Shown here piece after piece: positions 1-8,424 of a DNA stretch of 64,000 bases. Positions within the stretch are counted from its first letter, which is position 1, and each line of letters starts with the position of its first letter. Below the pieces are notes generated by a model. The model had not been told where the DNA came from. It did not search any database and saw only the letters and a list, made by a program, of their open reading frames with translations. Source of the stretch: Erysipelotrichaceae bacterium (GTDB lineage: Bacteria > Bacillota_I > Bacilli_A > Erysipelotrichales > Erysipelotrichaceae); NCBI GenBank assembly GCA_030694975.1, contig JAUYTU010000035.1, forward strand, positions 248,001 to 312,000, in the 5' to 3' direction. Made by a program: the position numbers and the translations under genes.

Positions 1-213
1 TAATTCGACGACTAATGACTGTAAACGGGCGTTTTCCTGTTGTAGTTTTAACACGAACGCCTGTTGCGCTTCAATGGTTTTATCAAACTCTTCATAATCA
101 CGGATAATCTCATCTAAAAGACGGTCTACTTCAATGGGTGAATAACCTTTAAAATCAACATTGAACTGCTGGTTGAGAATCGATCTCGGACTATGTTTAA
201 GCTGTAGACGCAT
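1..213 (-). CDS. gpsB: GpsB/DivIVA-family cell-division adaptor, 3' part beyond window
   Basis: Only the first 71 codons lie in the window. They form the N-terminal domain of the DivIVA/GpsB family, with the motif FKGYSPIEVDRLLDEII near residues 22-38, followed by the start of a coiled coil rich in Glu, Gln and Leu. In Gram-positive bacteria GpsB is a small cytoplasmic, membrane-associated protein that docks onto class A PBPs and helps switch wall synthesis between side wall and septum. The gene is divergent from recU and the class A PBP, a neighbourhood also found in Bacillus, which fits that partnership. The start at 213 is preceded by GAGGTGAT. GpsB rather than full-length DivIVA is inferred from context, because the C-terminus is not visible. 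Confidence 0.85.
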   Translation of the reverse strand, partial: MRLQLKHSPRSILNQQFNVDFKGYSPIEVDRLLDEIIRDYEEFDKTIEAQQAFVLKLQQENARLQSLVVEL

Positions 214-286
214 ACCATCACCTCGCAACGTCATTCTCTCAAAAAACGTTAACAATTGCAAGTAATTGCGTTCAAAAGAACGAGTA

Positions 287-315
287 TGGTCAAATGAAGT
301 GAAATCCGTTATAAT
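287..315 (+). promoter_or_regulatory. Predicted sigma-A promoter for recU-pbp1A
   Basis: A perfect -10 box TATAAT lies at 310-315 with a weak -35 TGGTCA at 287-292, spacing 17 bp. It sits just upstream of the recU ribosome binding site AGGTGAT at 322-328. Confidence 0.55.
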
Positions 316-331
316 ATTACAGGTGATATCA

Positions 332-931
332 ATGATCGGTTATCCAAATAAAAAAAAGACACTACCGCCGGTAAATGATCCGGCCATCAGCAAAGCAGGT
401 CGCGGCATGTCATTGGAAGATGACTTGAATAAGACCAACAGTTTTTATTTGGATGTCGATCGTGCCGTCATTTTCAAAAAGCCGACACCAATTCAAGTCG
501 TTGGTGTTTCTTATCCTTCCAGAAACAAAGCGAAAATCACCGAAGCTTATTACCGACAAGCTTCCACAACCGATTATAATGGTGTTTATAAAGGCTTACC
601 CATAGATTTTGAAGCGAAAGAAACCGTCAATAAAACATCATTTCCATTAGCCAAACTTCACAAACACCAGTTGGATCATCTGATAAACGTGAATAGACAT
701 GGCGCCATCGCTTTTCTGTTAATCCGTTTCAGTTCGTTGAACGAAACATATCTGATCATGGTAGAATTGTTGTTGAAGTTTATTAAAGACAATGACCGTC
801 AGTCAATACCTTATGACTGGATTAAAAAAGAAGGTATAATTATCCCCTATTCACTGACACCTCCGGTCGACTATCTGACCGCATTGGATAAATTGTTCAC
901 TAAAGGAGTAACACGTAATGAAGAAAAATAG
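332..931 (+). CDS. recU: Holliday junction resolvase RecU
   Basis: RecU is a Mg-dependent endonuclease that resolves four-way junctions in recombination and chromosome segregation. The protein has the typical start MIGYPN, the conserved RGMSLEDDLN stretch near residue 24, and the nuclease core with Asp81 in the TTDYNG motif and Glu94-Ala-Lys96 in DFEAKET. Its 200 residues are the usual length. I chose ATG 332 over an upstream TTG at 266 because it has an SD sequence (AGGTGAT) and matches the family N-terminus. The last 14 bases overlap the downstream PBP gene, the same recU-ponA pairing seen in Bacillus, so the two are co-transcribed and probably translationally coupled. Confidence 0.95.
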   Translation: MIGYPNKKKTLPPVNDPAISKAGRGMSLEDDLNKTNSFYLDVDRAVIFKKPTPIQVVGVSYPSRNKAKITEAYYRQASTTDYNGVYKGLPIDFEAKETVNKTSFPLAKLHKHQLDHLINVNRHGAIAFLLIRFSSLNETYLIMVELLLKFIKDNDRQSIPYDWIKKEGIIIPYSLTPPVDYLTALDKLFTKGVTRNEEK

Positions 932-3842
932 TATCCGTAAACCGAAACGCAGAATATTTTTATCTACGATTTCCGCCCTCGTCGCGATGATCGTGGTTTT
1001 CGGCATTTCCGGTACATCGACAGCCGTTTTGTTGTTTAATGAAATGCTTAAAGAAACACCGCCCTTGGACGTCAATGATTTCGTCTCGCCTGAGTCCACT
1101 AAGATTTATGACCGCGAAGGTTTACTGATTGCGGATATCGGACTTAAGGTCAGAGAAAACATCGTTTATGCTCAAATGCCGCAAGTATTGATCGACGCTT
1201 TTGTCGCAATTGAAGATTCTCGTTTCTTTACCCACAACGGCTTTGACTTGCCTCGGTTCACCAAAGCGATCATTGAGAATATCCGCAGCGGTTTCGGTGC
1301 GCAAGGTGGCTCGACTTTCACGATGCAATTAGTAAAAAATACTTATTTCGCATCCGAAGAAAACAATGCGGATGTTACGATAGAACGTAAAGTACAGGAA
1401 ATTTCATTGGCGATGCAGCTTGAAAAAGAAATGAGTAAAAAACGCATTCTCGAACTGTATGTCAACAAGGTGAACTATGGCGTACCATCATCCTATGGGA
1501 TATATAATGCCGCCCAATACTACTTTGGTAAAGAAATCGAGCAGCTTTCACTAAGTGAAGCCGCCTATCTTGCCGGTGTCGTCAATGCTCCCGGACGTTA
1601 TCAGGCGTATAAAAGCATCGACTTAGCAACCGAGCGTCGCGATGATGTTCTTTACTATATGTTTTATCACGGCTACATTACCGAATCCGAATATGATGCC
1701 GCAAAATCCATAAAACTGGAAGATTTGCTGGCTGGCGATAATTTGGAAGGCGTACCTTCTCAATATCAGGCGTATATCGATGCTGTGGTTGATGAAGTCA
1801 AATTGCTGACCGGTTTTGATCCTGCGGTCGTTCCTATGAATATTTATACGTACATGGAACGCTCAACTCAAGAATTGATGGAAGCGATTCAAAATGAAGA
1901 AACAGCCATTAAGTTCCCGCATCCTCTGTTACAGACAGCAGGTATTTCTATGGATGTTAAAACCGGTGAAATTTTGGCTATCGGGGGCGGTCGATTCTAC
2001 CAAGGTGAAAGGCTCTTTAATCGGGTAACAAGTTCCTATCACAATCCTGGATCATCGGTTAAACCTTTACTAGACTACGCCCTTGCATTGGAACATGTAG
2101 GTTATGCAACCAGTCATGTAGTTGTTGATGAACCGATCATGTGGGCAGGTACCGATAAAGTCGTAAGAAACTACAGTCGCAGATATACGGGCGAAGTGCG
2201 TATTTTAGAAGCACTCTCCGTTTCAATGAATATTCCGGCAATTAAAACTCTTCAAGATGTAGTCAATAAGATTGGCAGCGCTAAAGTCGTGGAGTATTTG
2301 CAGTCTCTGGGTTTCTCTAAGGTTTTCCGTGGAACCGGTGGTTTTGACTTAGGTTACGCTATTGGCGGATCTACGTTTACCGTGACTCCAATGGAAATGG
2401 CTGGTGCATACGGTATGTTACTCAATGGCGGCGTATACACAAAACCGCACACTGTCAGTCGAATTGAATTCCGCAACGGTGAAGCACCGATTATTCCTAC
2501 TTTTGCTTCTGTAAGGGTACTTTCAGTGGAGGCAGCCTATCTGACAACCCACATGATGGAATATACGGTCTCTGGTCCTTTTGGAAATCAGATTAAATTG
2601 TTAAATCGTAAATATCCTGTTTATGCTAAATCCGGAACATCGGACTGGGGGTCTGAAGGATTACAATATGGAATCCCTGAAGGCGCCGCAAAGGACACTT
2701 GGATTATTTCGGGAACATCCCGCTATTTAAATGTTGCTTGGGTTGGATTTGATAAGGCGGTGACGGGTGAAGGCACCTATATGAGTAATAATCTCTACCG
2801 CTTAAATACGGCAGGACTGATTAACAGAATGCTCTTGAATCATCAGGAAACACTGGCAAGCAGTTTCCCTGCTATCCCTCGTCCGCCAGGTGTCGTTGAT
2901 ATTACTCATGTTTTGGGTGTCTTCCCATATGCTGAACCGATAGCCGGTATGAATCCGGCACTCATCACATCCGGATTGATTAAACGTGAGTTTGCTACAA
3001 AGACCGAACTGAAACCTCCGACATTATCCAATTTGTCCGATTTCTCAGTAAGCATGACTTCGACCGGTCCAAACAGACGGTCCCTTAGTGCGAGTCTGAC
3101 AGCATACCCGATACCGGAAGATTTGGAATATGCATCCAAAGTACTTCTAATGGAGCTAGAAACCCCGGATGGTGTCGTAAAAGCTACAGGAACGCGACTG
3201 TATCATCCTACTTGGATTTACGGAGCTGTACGCTACTTTGTGAGCGTCAGCACCAACGGTGGTACACCTTTAATTTCCATGAGTTCTAGCAATACGATTA
3301 ATGTATCCGTCGATATACCGGGTGGTGGCGATACGACACTGAATGTCTGTGGATTCTATGCATTTGAAAATGCCACGGATATTCGAAGCAACCAAATATG
3401 TAAAACCATTGATGCCGGCGAGGCTACGGTCAGTGTACCTAACTTTACGGGTGGTGCACTTGCGACCTTTATCAGCTGGATCGGTTCGTACAATCTTAAA
3501 ACACCGAAACTAACCATGACCGATCCATCAACGAAATCGCAACTCGGGATTATCACGGATATCAATCCGGACGTTGAAGGTCAAGCCGTAAAATCGTCGG
3601 ATCTTAAAAAAATTACTTTCGAAGCAACCTATTACGACAAAATTGTCAGCTTTGCGCCGATCATCGGAAAAACAAAAATTGAGGTTCAAACCCTTTGGGC
3701 GGATTACAAATTCTTCAATGTTACATTTGAACCCGCCGATGCCCTTGAAACGGCAGTTGTAAAAGAAGTCTTGGTCAATGGTGTTGTCGTTAACAGTCAG
3801 AAACTGACGAACGGTACCACGATTACAATCCGCTTAGAATAA
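918..3842 (+). CDS. Class A penicillin-binding protein (PBP1A-type)
   Basis: Bifunctional peptidoglycan synthase anchored in the cytoplasmic membrane. A basic cytoplasmic tail is followed by one membrane segment at about residues 13-40. The GT51 glycosyltransferase domain carries the catalytic Glu99 in EDSRFFTHNG and GGSTFTMQ at 130-137. The transpeptidase domain has the active-site motif S379-S-V-K382, SMN at 436-438 and KSGT at 571-574. After about residue 690 comes a long beta-rich C-terminal region with no motif I recognise. The start has AAAGGAGTAA upstream and overlaps recU. Being co-transcribed with recU and next to gpsB, it is the counterpart of Bacillus ponA. Confidence 0.95.
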   Translation: MKKNSIRKPKRRIFLSTISALVAMIVVFGISGTSTAVLLFNEMLKETPPLDVNDFVSPESTKIYDREGLLIADIGLKVRENIVYAQMPQVLIDAFVAIEDSRFFTHNGFDLPRFTKAIIENIRSGFGAQGGSTFTMQLVKNTYFASEENNADVTIERKVQEISLAMQLEKEMSKKRILELYVNKVNYGVPSSYGIYNAAQYYFGKEIEQLSLSEAAYLAGVVNAPGRYQAYKSIDLATERRDDVLYYMFYHGYITESEYDAAKSIKLEDLLAGDNLEGVPSQYQAYIDAVVDEVKLLTGFDPAVVPMNIYTYMERSTQELMEAIQNEETAIKFPHPLLQTAGISMDVKTGEILAIGGGRFYQGERLFNRVTSSYHNPGSSVKPLLDYALALEHVGYATSHVVVDEPIMWAGTDKVVRNYSRRYTGEVRILEALSVSMNIPAIKTLQDVVNKIGSAKVVEYLQSLGFSKVFRGTGGFDLGYAIGGSTFTVTPMEMAGAYGMLLNGGVYTKPHTVSRIEFRNGEAPIIPTFASVRVLSVEAAYLTTHMMEYTVSGPFGNQIKLLNRKYPVYAKSGTSDWGSEGLQYGIPEGAAKDTWIISGTSRYLNVAWVGFDKAVTGEGTYMSNNLYRLNTAGLINRMLLNHQETLASSFPAIPRPPGVVDITHVLGVFPYAEPIAGMNPALITSGLIKREFATKTELKPPTLSNLSDFSVSMTSTGPNRRSLSASLTAYPIPEDLEYASKVLLMELETPDGVVKATGTRLYHPTWIYGAVRYFVSVSTNGGTPLISMSSSNTINVSVDIPGGGDTTLNVCGFYAFENATDIRSNQICKTIDAGEATVSVPNFTGGALATFISWIGSYNLKTPKLTMTDPSTKSQLGIITDINPDVEGQAVKSSDLKKITFEATYYDKIVSFAPIIGKTKIEVQTLWADYKFFNVTFEPADALETAVVKEVLVNGVVVNSQKLTNGTTITIRLE

Positions 3843-3872
3843 AACGAGCGCTCTCAATGAGCCGCTCGTTTT
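3841..3872. terminator. Bidirectional intrinsic terminator, pbp1A/nth
   Basis: A 10-bp perfect stem (3841-3850 with 3863-3872) has an A-run on one side and a T-run on the other, so it can end both convergent transcripts. The nth stop codon and last codons lie inside the hairpin. Confidence 0.8.
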
Positions 3873-4492
3873 TCTTTTATGTATCGACATTGTTCCTTAA
3901 ACGGACACATGTCACATTGAGGATTTTTTGCTTTACAGAAGTATCTTCCGAAAAATATAAACAAATGATGAGCCCGATTCCATCGGGTTCTTTCGATTTT
4001 TCGTCTCAGTTTCTCTTCAACTTTAATTACAGAATCCTCGGGCTTCGCCAGATAAAATCGTTTTGAGATCCTTTCAACATGTGTATCGACGGCGATGGCG
4101 GGTACCTCATACCACACCGACAAAACCACATTGGCCGTTTTACGTCCGACACCCGGAAGTAATTGCAGATCTTTTCTTTTTGAAGGAATCTCACCTTGGA
4201 AACGAGCGACACAGATTTGTGCCATTTCCTTAATCATTCTAGCCTTGTTGTGATACAGACCGATGTTTTTGATGCAATTCTCTATCTCGCGGATATCACC
4301 TTTCGCAAGCGACGTTACATCAGGATATCGCTTAAACAAGGCCGGGGTAACCTTATTGACCGAAACATCCGTTGCTTGAGCGGACAAAATGACGGAAACG
4401 ATTAACTCATACACATTTCTATGAACCAACTCACATTGGGCATCCGGAAACATTTCTTCAAGAATATCTAAGATTTCAGCCGTTGTCCGCAT
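3854..4492 (-). CDS. nth: Endonuclease III (base-excision repair DNA glycosylase/AP lyase)
   Basis: Endonuclease III removes oxidised pyrimidines and nicks abasic sites. The helix-hairpin-helix LPGVGRKTANVVLS carries the catalytic Lys in GRKTA, and the catalytic Asp is in AVDTHVERI. The C-terminal 4Fe-4S cluster loop is complete, with spacing C-x6-C-x2-C-x5-C. The length is normal. ATG 4492 is preferred to the upstream GTG at 4498 because GGAAGAG lies at good distance. The gene overlaps dnaD by 17 bases. A ypmB-dnaD-nth order is conserved in Bacillus, although there the block is co-oriented with ponA, whereas here it converges on it. Confidence 0.95.
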   Translation of the reverse strand: MRTTAEILDILEEMFPDAQCELVHRNVYELIVSVILSAQATDVSVNKVTPALFKRYPDVTSLAKGDIREIENCIKNIGLYHNKARMIKEMAQICVARFQGEIPSKRKDLQLLPGVGRKTANVVLSVWYEVPAIAVDTHVERISKRFYLAKPEDSVIKVEEKLRRKIERTRWNRAHHLFIFFGRYFCKAKNPQCDMCPFKEQCRYIKEKRAAH

Positions 4493-5018
4493 GATCACTC
4501 TCTTCCAGTTTTTCTACCGTAATTCCCTTTTGCTTCCAACCTTCCAAAATCTTATCAATATATGCCATCGACAGTTTGCCCATGATACTCGCTTCTCTAA
4601 GTGCGTAGGTAATCAGTTTATCCGGATAGTGTCTTGACCACTGATTTAACAGTGTGAGTTCTTTTTGTGACAATGGCCGGCCAAACTCATTTTCAACCAA
4701 GTCAAAAACGTCACTGTTTATGGTAACCGATTTCTTTCCGACACTTTCAAATAGACCATCAAGATCAAACTCGACCTTTCGTGATGATGTTTTAACAGCA
4801 ATGTAACCACGGGAAATCAATGTGCTTAACCATTGATCAACATGTTGTACATCACTGTTTAAGGCCGATGCCAGTGTTTTAATGTCCACGGTCAACCGTT
4901 GTTCAAGCATGTAGTCCAACATCAGTAAGAGCATTCCCTCAGGCAACGAAACACCGATTTCCTTGTAATTCTGTAAGATCCAATTGCGTCGGTTGACATA
5001 CGTCTCTTTCCACCACAT
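4476..5018 (-). CDS. dnaD: DnaD-family replication initiation/primosome protein
   Basis: DnaD remodels origin DNA and helps load the replicative helicase at oriC and at restart sites. The N-terminal half looks like the winged-helix domain (about residues 15-90), and the C-terminal half is a DnaB_2/DnaD domain with FGRPLSQKE and the signature Y-x-x-x-I-L-x-x-W near residues 150-160. The 180-residue length is slightly short for the family. Its SD (AGGGGG) lies within the end of the upstream YpmB-like gene, and the 3' end overlaps nth, so the three genes form one transcript. Confidence 0.9.
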   Translation of the reverse strand: MWWKETYVNRRNWILQNYKEIGVSLPEGMLLLMLDYMLEQRLTVDIKTLASALNSDVQHVDQWLSTLISRGYIAVKTSSRKVEFDLDGLFESVGKKSVTINSDVFDLVENEFGRPLSQKELTLLNQWSRHYPDKLITYALREASIMGKLSMAYIDKILEGWKQKGITVEKLEESDHADNG

Positions 5019-5020
5019 AG

Positions 5021-5479
5021 TTAATCCCCCTTCTTCAGAAAGAACACTGTCTCTCCGGATACATTGATATATTGCAACCGATTTGGATTATCAATCACAA
5101 AAACCGGTGTTTTAAAATAGCCATAAGAGATATCTTTTTCCATGATCTGCTCACTTGCCAGTAATTCATTAATGACTTGCGGCCGCACTGGTGTATCAAA
5201 AAGCAAAAATACCAGTCCTTCTTCATCGTAGAAAATAAGTTTGTCATTGTCAGCGCCGATTTGCGCTACATAGGTGATCCGCTGATGAAAATGACGATTA
5301 AGGAACGTTGCATCAACCAGCTGATAAGCGTTGACAACACTGCGAAACAGTGCCTCATCATCCACTTCAGCTTTGCGGGCTGGACCGGTGACATACACGA
5401 AAATATTAGTGATGATCAAAAGCGTCAGGATGGTTCCTAACAGAATTGTGAATAACAAGGAAGCCATTTTCTCCTTCAT
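5021..5479 (-). CDS. YpmB-like membrane-anchored protein
   Basis: This 152-residue protein has an uncleaved-looking N-terminal membrane segment (about residues 8-30) and an extracytoplasmic domain of alternating beta strands, for example YVAQIGADNDKLIFYDEEG. Size, topology and position directly upstream of dnaD match Bacillus YpmB (DUF5590/PepSY-like), whose role is unknown. The assignment rests on synteny more than on sequence identity. SD GGGGTGATC precedes ATG 5479. Confidence 0.6.
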   Translation of the reverse strand: MKEKMASLLFTILLGTILTLLIITNIFVYVTGPARKAEVDDEALFRSVVNAYQLVDATFLNRHFHQRITYVAQIGADNDKLIFYDEEGLVFLLFDTPVRPQVINELLASEQIMEKDISYGYFKTPVFVIDNPNRLQYINVSGETVFFLKKGD

Positions 5480-5499
5480 ATGATCACCCCGTAGTAAAT

Positions 5500-5508
5500 A
5501 TTATAGCA
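5500..5508 (-). promoter_or_regulatory. Extended -10 promoter for ypmB-like/dnaD/nth
   Basis: On the minus strand TGC-TATAAT forms an extended -10 element. I see no good -35 box. It lies about 20 bases upstream of the YpmB-like start. Confidence 0.5.
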
Positions 5509-5541
5509 GAACCATGGGTTAATGGCTGAAATTTTCGCAGA

Positions 5542-5570
5542 TTGCATTGCTTAGTTAAACATGATATTAT
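5542..5570 (+). promoter_or_regulatory. Predicted promoter of thioredoxin-like gene
   Basis: TTGCAT (5542-5547) and the extended -10 TGA-TATTAT (5562-5570) are separated by 17 bp, 23 bases before the start codon at 5594. Confidence 0.4.
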
Positions 5571-5593
5571 CTTTTTTGCACAGGAGGTCAGGT

Positions 5594-6091
5594 ATGAAAG
5601 AAAAATACTTCGTTGTTGCTGCTATCAGTATTGTTGTTAGCGCAATGATTCTTTATGCTTATAACTATTTTAAACCGCTACCTGCACCGCTGGTGTTGAT
5701 TGATTATGCAAAAAGCATCTCAGTTCCCTACAATGATTTACAAGAATATATAAAATCAGACGGAAATTACTATCTTTGGTTTTGTGATGGTTCGACCGAT
5801 TGTACATTTATAAATGACACAGCCTTACGGCCGCTTGCCGATGAAATTAAAACCGGCGAATTTCCGGAAATAACATTTGTCGATATGACGTTTGCCCGTG
5901 AAAACATATCCCCGTTCAGACTGAAACAATTATGGGGATTCTCCGCTTATCCGGCATTCGTTGCCATTGAAGTAAGTGAAGGTCAAACGGTCATCGGTTC
6001 GGTCATTCAGTGGGGCGTAAACAACCCCATTGGCAAAAAAGATGTAAAAAACTGGATGATTGAAAATGAAATATGGAAAGGTGCACGCTAG
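5594..6091 (+). CDS. Membrane-anchored thioredoxin-like protein
   Basis: A 165-residue protein with an N-terminal membrane segment (about residues 5-25) and an outer domain resembling a thioredoxin fold. A strand ending in YYLWFCDGSTDC is followed later by GFSAYPAFVAIE, where YP resembles the cis-proline loop of thioredoxins. The usual CxxC is replaced by two cysteines separated by five residues, so redox activity is uncertain. Start 5594 has a perfect AGGAGGT; the reading frame is open further upstream but lacks an SD there. Monocistronic, between its own promoter and terminator. The fold assignment is inference. Confidence 0.5.
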   Translation: MKEKYFVVAAISIVVSAMILYAYNYFKPLPAPLVLIDYAKSISVPYNDLQEYIKSDGNYYLWFCDGSTDCTFINDTALRPLADEIKTGEFPEITFVDMTFARENISPFRLKQLWGFSAYPAFVAIEVSEGQTVIGSVIQWGVNNPIGKKDVKNWMIENEIWKGAR

Positions 6092-6113
6092 CAATCGCAA
6101 GATTGCTTTTTTT
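6090..6113 (+). terminator. Intrinsic terminator of thioredoxin-like gene
   Basis: Stem AGCAATC/GATTGCT with a GCAA tetraloop is followed by seven T residues. It begins at the stop codon. Confidence 0.85.
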
Positions 6114-6708
6114 ATAGTTTGTTTAATCCGCTGACCTTGTTTACCCACTTTGAAATTCCGTAAACGGCAATCAAACCGATGATCGAAATTATCAAAAATA
6201 CCGGTGTTTCACTAAACTCCTGAACGGAATAGCCAAAGAATGCCATCATCGCAATCATGAAGAATTTACCACCGGCAATTGCCAGGATATACGAACGTTT
6301 GGAAAACTGCGAAGAACCGAAGAACATATTTAGCAATGAACTCGGTGTAAATGGCATGGCTGATAAATAGAAAATGACGGAAGGTCTTTGCTTGGATACC
6401 CAATCCAACGAACGGTGAATTCGCGGATGTTTATCCGAATATTTTTCTACCGACGGACGTACGACCATTCGAAAGAAAAGAAATACCGTAATTGATCCTG
6501 CAATATTTCCGATGTACGAGGACAGAAAGCCGATTACATTACCATAGACCGTCACATTGAATATCACGATGACAAACAGTGGCAGTACCGGAAAAAATGA
6601 CTCAAGAAAGGCCAGTAAAAAAGGCAATAGCGGACCGATCGTTGCAAGCTGCTCTTTTAATTCGAGCCAAAATTGCAGTTCTGTCAACTGTTGCCAATTG
6701 AAATTCAT
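6112..6708 (-). CDS. TVP38/TMEM64 (DedA-superfamily) membrane protein
   Basis: A 198-residue polytopic membrane protein with about five to six hydrophobic segments. The central region from SSYIGNIAGSITVFLFFRM to YLSAMPFTPSSLLNMFFG matches the SNARE-associated/VTT domain of TVP38-type proteins. Relatives include lipid scramblase-like DedA proteins involved in envelope homeostasis, but the substrate here is unknown. The start ATG overlaps the mtnN stop in an ATGA junction and has no clear SD, so translation is probably coupled. It is the last gene of the yqeG operon. Confidence 0.75.
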   Translation of the reverse strand: MNFNWQQLTELQFWLELKEQLATIGPLLPFLLAFLESFFPVLPLFVIVIFNVTVYGNVIGFLSSYIGNIAGSITVFLFFRMVVRPSVEKYSDKHPRIHRSLDWVSKQRPSVIFYLSAMPFTPSSLLNMFFGSSQFSKRSYILAIAGGKFFMIAMMAFFGYSVQEFSETPVFLIISIIGLIAVYGISKWVNKVSGLNKL

Positions 6709-7400
6709 ATACTTAGAGCAATCTGATCGATTGCTTCAAATACCCACTGCGCACTTCGTTTAGCCGCAACACTTAGGTACTCTTCAAACGACAGATGATT
6801 GTCATCCCTCACGGTAATATCACTTAATGAGCGAATAACCACGAAAGGAATTTTATAATGTTGACACACCTGCGCAATAGCCGCCGCTTCCATTTCAACA
6901 CAGTTTGCACTCGCAAAATCAGTTAATATATGATTTACCTGCTCTTGACGGTGGATAAACTGATCACCAGAGACCATCGGGCCAATCCACACGCGATGAT
7001 CACCTTCACTAATCAAGGAAGATATTACCTGTACAAAGGCAGGTTCAGCACGATAACTGAATCGCTCGCCAAAGCCGCGCTTGATACCAAAAGCGGTAAT
7101 ATCGACATCGTGATGGGCAACTTCAGTGGATACCACAACATCCAGTACCTCCTGTTCGCTTTTCAATCCGCCGGCGGTACCGATATTAATGACTCCATCG
7201 ATTTCAAAGTTTTCAAACAGACAGGTGGTCGTCATAGCTGCGGCTACCTTCGCGACGCCACTCAGTGCAACGACTACTTCGGTAGAACTGCATCTTGCTG
7301 TATAAAACTGCGTTCCGTGAATCTGACGCTCTTCAACATTATGACATAATTTTAGTATCTCATCGACTTCCGGCTGCATAGCTCCGATAATTGCAATCAT
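6705..7400 (-). CDS. mtnN: 5'-methylthioadenosine/S-adenosylhomocysteine nucleosidase
   Basis: Cleaves adenine from MTA and SAH, salvaging the by-products of spermidine synthesis and methylation. The N-terminus MIAIIGAMQPEVDEI carries the catalytic Glu12-type residue. VEMEAAAIAQVC provides the ribose-binding Met-Glu pair, and SLSDITVRDD carries the catalytic Asp. The 231-residue length is typical. Start 7400 is chosen by AAAGGAGCGAG upstream and family alignment. ATGA overlaps join it to the genes on both sides. The polyamine operon at 38.5-42.5 kb would supply its MTA substrate. Confidence 0.95.
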   Translation of the reverse strand: MIAIIGAMQPEVDEILKLCHNVEERQIHGTQFYTARCSSTEVVVALSGVAKVAAAMTTTCLFENFEIDGVINIGTAGGLKSEQEVLDVVVSTEVAHHDVDITAFGIKRGFGERFSYRAEPAFVQVISSLISEGDHRVWIGPMVSGDQFIHRQEQVNHILTDFASANCVEMEAAAIAQVCQHYKIPFVVIRSLSDITVRDDNHLSFEEYLSVAAKRSAQWVFEAIDQIALSI

Positions 7401-8128
7401 ACATCTCGCTCCTTTTGTGCTTTGATTATCCATTTTTCATCCAAATACAAATTCTCAACGTCTGCAGGGTCTGTAACTTCGCATTCAAATCCCTGTTCTC
7501 TCAACAATTCTTGAATATCCATTAAATCAAACACAAACTGCTCGTGTGTTTCAATGATGGGATACCCATTGCTATATAAGGTAATGATATGCCTTAACAC
7601 AGGAGGATCACTTTCGATATGCCAATGGTAACCGATGTCACCGACACGTCCTTCTTCATCAAAGGGATCACCAAATTCCTCTAAACGCGCTTTTTGATGA
7701 TAATCAAACACAAATACACCGCCCATGGGTAAGTGTCGGTTGACTCCTTTGAACAGTTTTGTAAGCTGATCCAATGATGAACAGTAGTTCACGGAATCAT
7801 TGGCACATACAATACTGTCAAAAACCTCATTTAGTTCAAACGTAAGCATGTTTCCGCAGATAAATGAAATTATCTTTTCTTCGTCTTTTCCTTTGGCAAT
7901 CTCAAGCATCGGCTCACTTAAATCAAGACCGGTCATGTCGAAGCCAAGTTGACTTAACTTCAGGGTTAAATCACCGGTTCCGCAGGCCAGATCAAGGATT
8001 TTACTGCCGACTAAAACATTCTGAAGCATAGCTACGTATAACTTCACACCCTCAGGATCGCCCATAATCGCATCATAAATCTCTGACAGATGTTGGTAGT
8101 TTAGTGTTTTTTCAGATAATCCGCCCAT
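7397..8128 (-). CDS. YqeM-type SAM-dependent methyltransferase
   Basis: A class I methyltransferase of about 243 residues. SAM-binding motif I is VLVGSKILDLACGTGDLT, followed by GLDLSEPMLE (motif II) and SIVCANDSVNY (motif IV region). Bacillus yqeM lies in the same place after rsfS; its substrate is unknown. Start 8128 (MGGLSEKTLNY) follows GGAGAAATT and overlaps rsfS by 28 bases. Coupling with mtnN, which removes SAH, makes metabolic sense but is only an inference. Confidence 0.8.
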   Translation of the reverse strand: MGGLSEKTLNYQHLSEIYDAIMGDPEGVKLYVAMLQNVLVGSKILDLACGTGDLTLKLSQLGFDMTGLDLSEPMLEIAKGKDEEKIISFICGNMLTFELNEVFDSIVCANDSVNYCSSLDQLTKLFKGVNRHLPMGGVFVFDYHQKARLEEFGDPFDEEGRVGDIGYHWHIESDPPVLRHIITLYSNGYPIIETHEQFVFDLMDIQELLREQGFECEVTDPADVENLYLDEKWIIKAQKERDV

Positions 8129-8424
8129 AATTTCTCCAATTGATAGAACGATCGTTCTTCGGTGATAAATACATGCGCAATAACATCGAGACAATCCACC
8201 AACAACCAACGTGAGTTTGAATCCCCTTCAATGTGATGGACGGTGAATCCGGCATTCTCAACGCTTTCCTTGATGTGATCGACAATCGCATTGATCTGAC
8301 GTAAGCTGGGTGCATCACAAATAATAAATGCATCCACCATTCCTTGATTCTTAAAGTCAATGACTTCGATATCCATTCCCTTTTTCTCTTCGATGGCCCC
8401 TTTGATGATCTCAGTTAATGTCAT
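8101..8424 (-). CDS. rsfS: Ribosomal silencing factor RsfS
   Basis: RsfS binds ribosomal protein uL14 and blocks subunit joining when nutrients run low. The 107-residue protein has the family block WLLVDCLDVIAHVFITEE followed by RSFYQLEKLW. The start has AGGAAAGGAAA and overlaps the end of nadD-yqeK by 14 bases. Confidence 0.95.
   Translation of the reverse strand: MTLTEIIKGAIEEKKGMDIEVIDFKNQGMVDAFIICDAPSLRQINAIVDHIKESVENAGFTVHHIEGDSNSRWLLVDCLDVIAHVFITEERSFYQLEKLWADYLKKH

Noticed and set aside
266-331. Upstream in-frame TTG start that would add 22 residues to RecU
   Set aside because: No SD, the extension overlaps the promoter -10 box, and ATG 332 matches the family N-terminus with a good SD.
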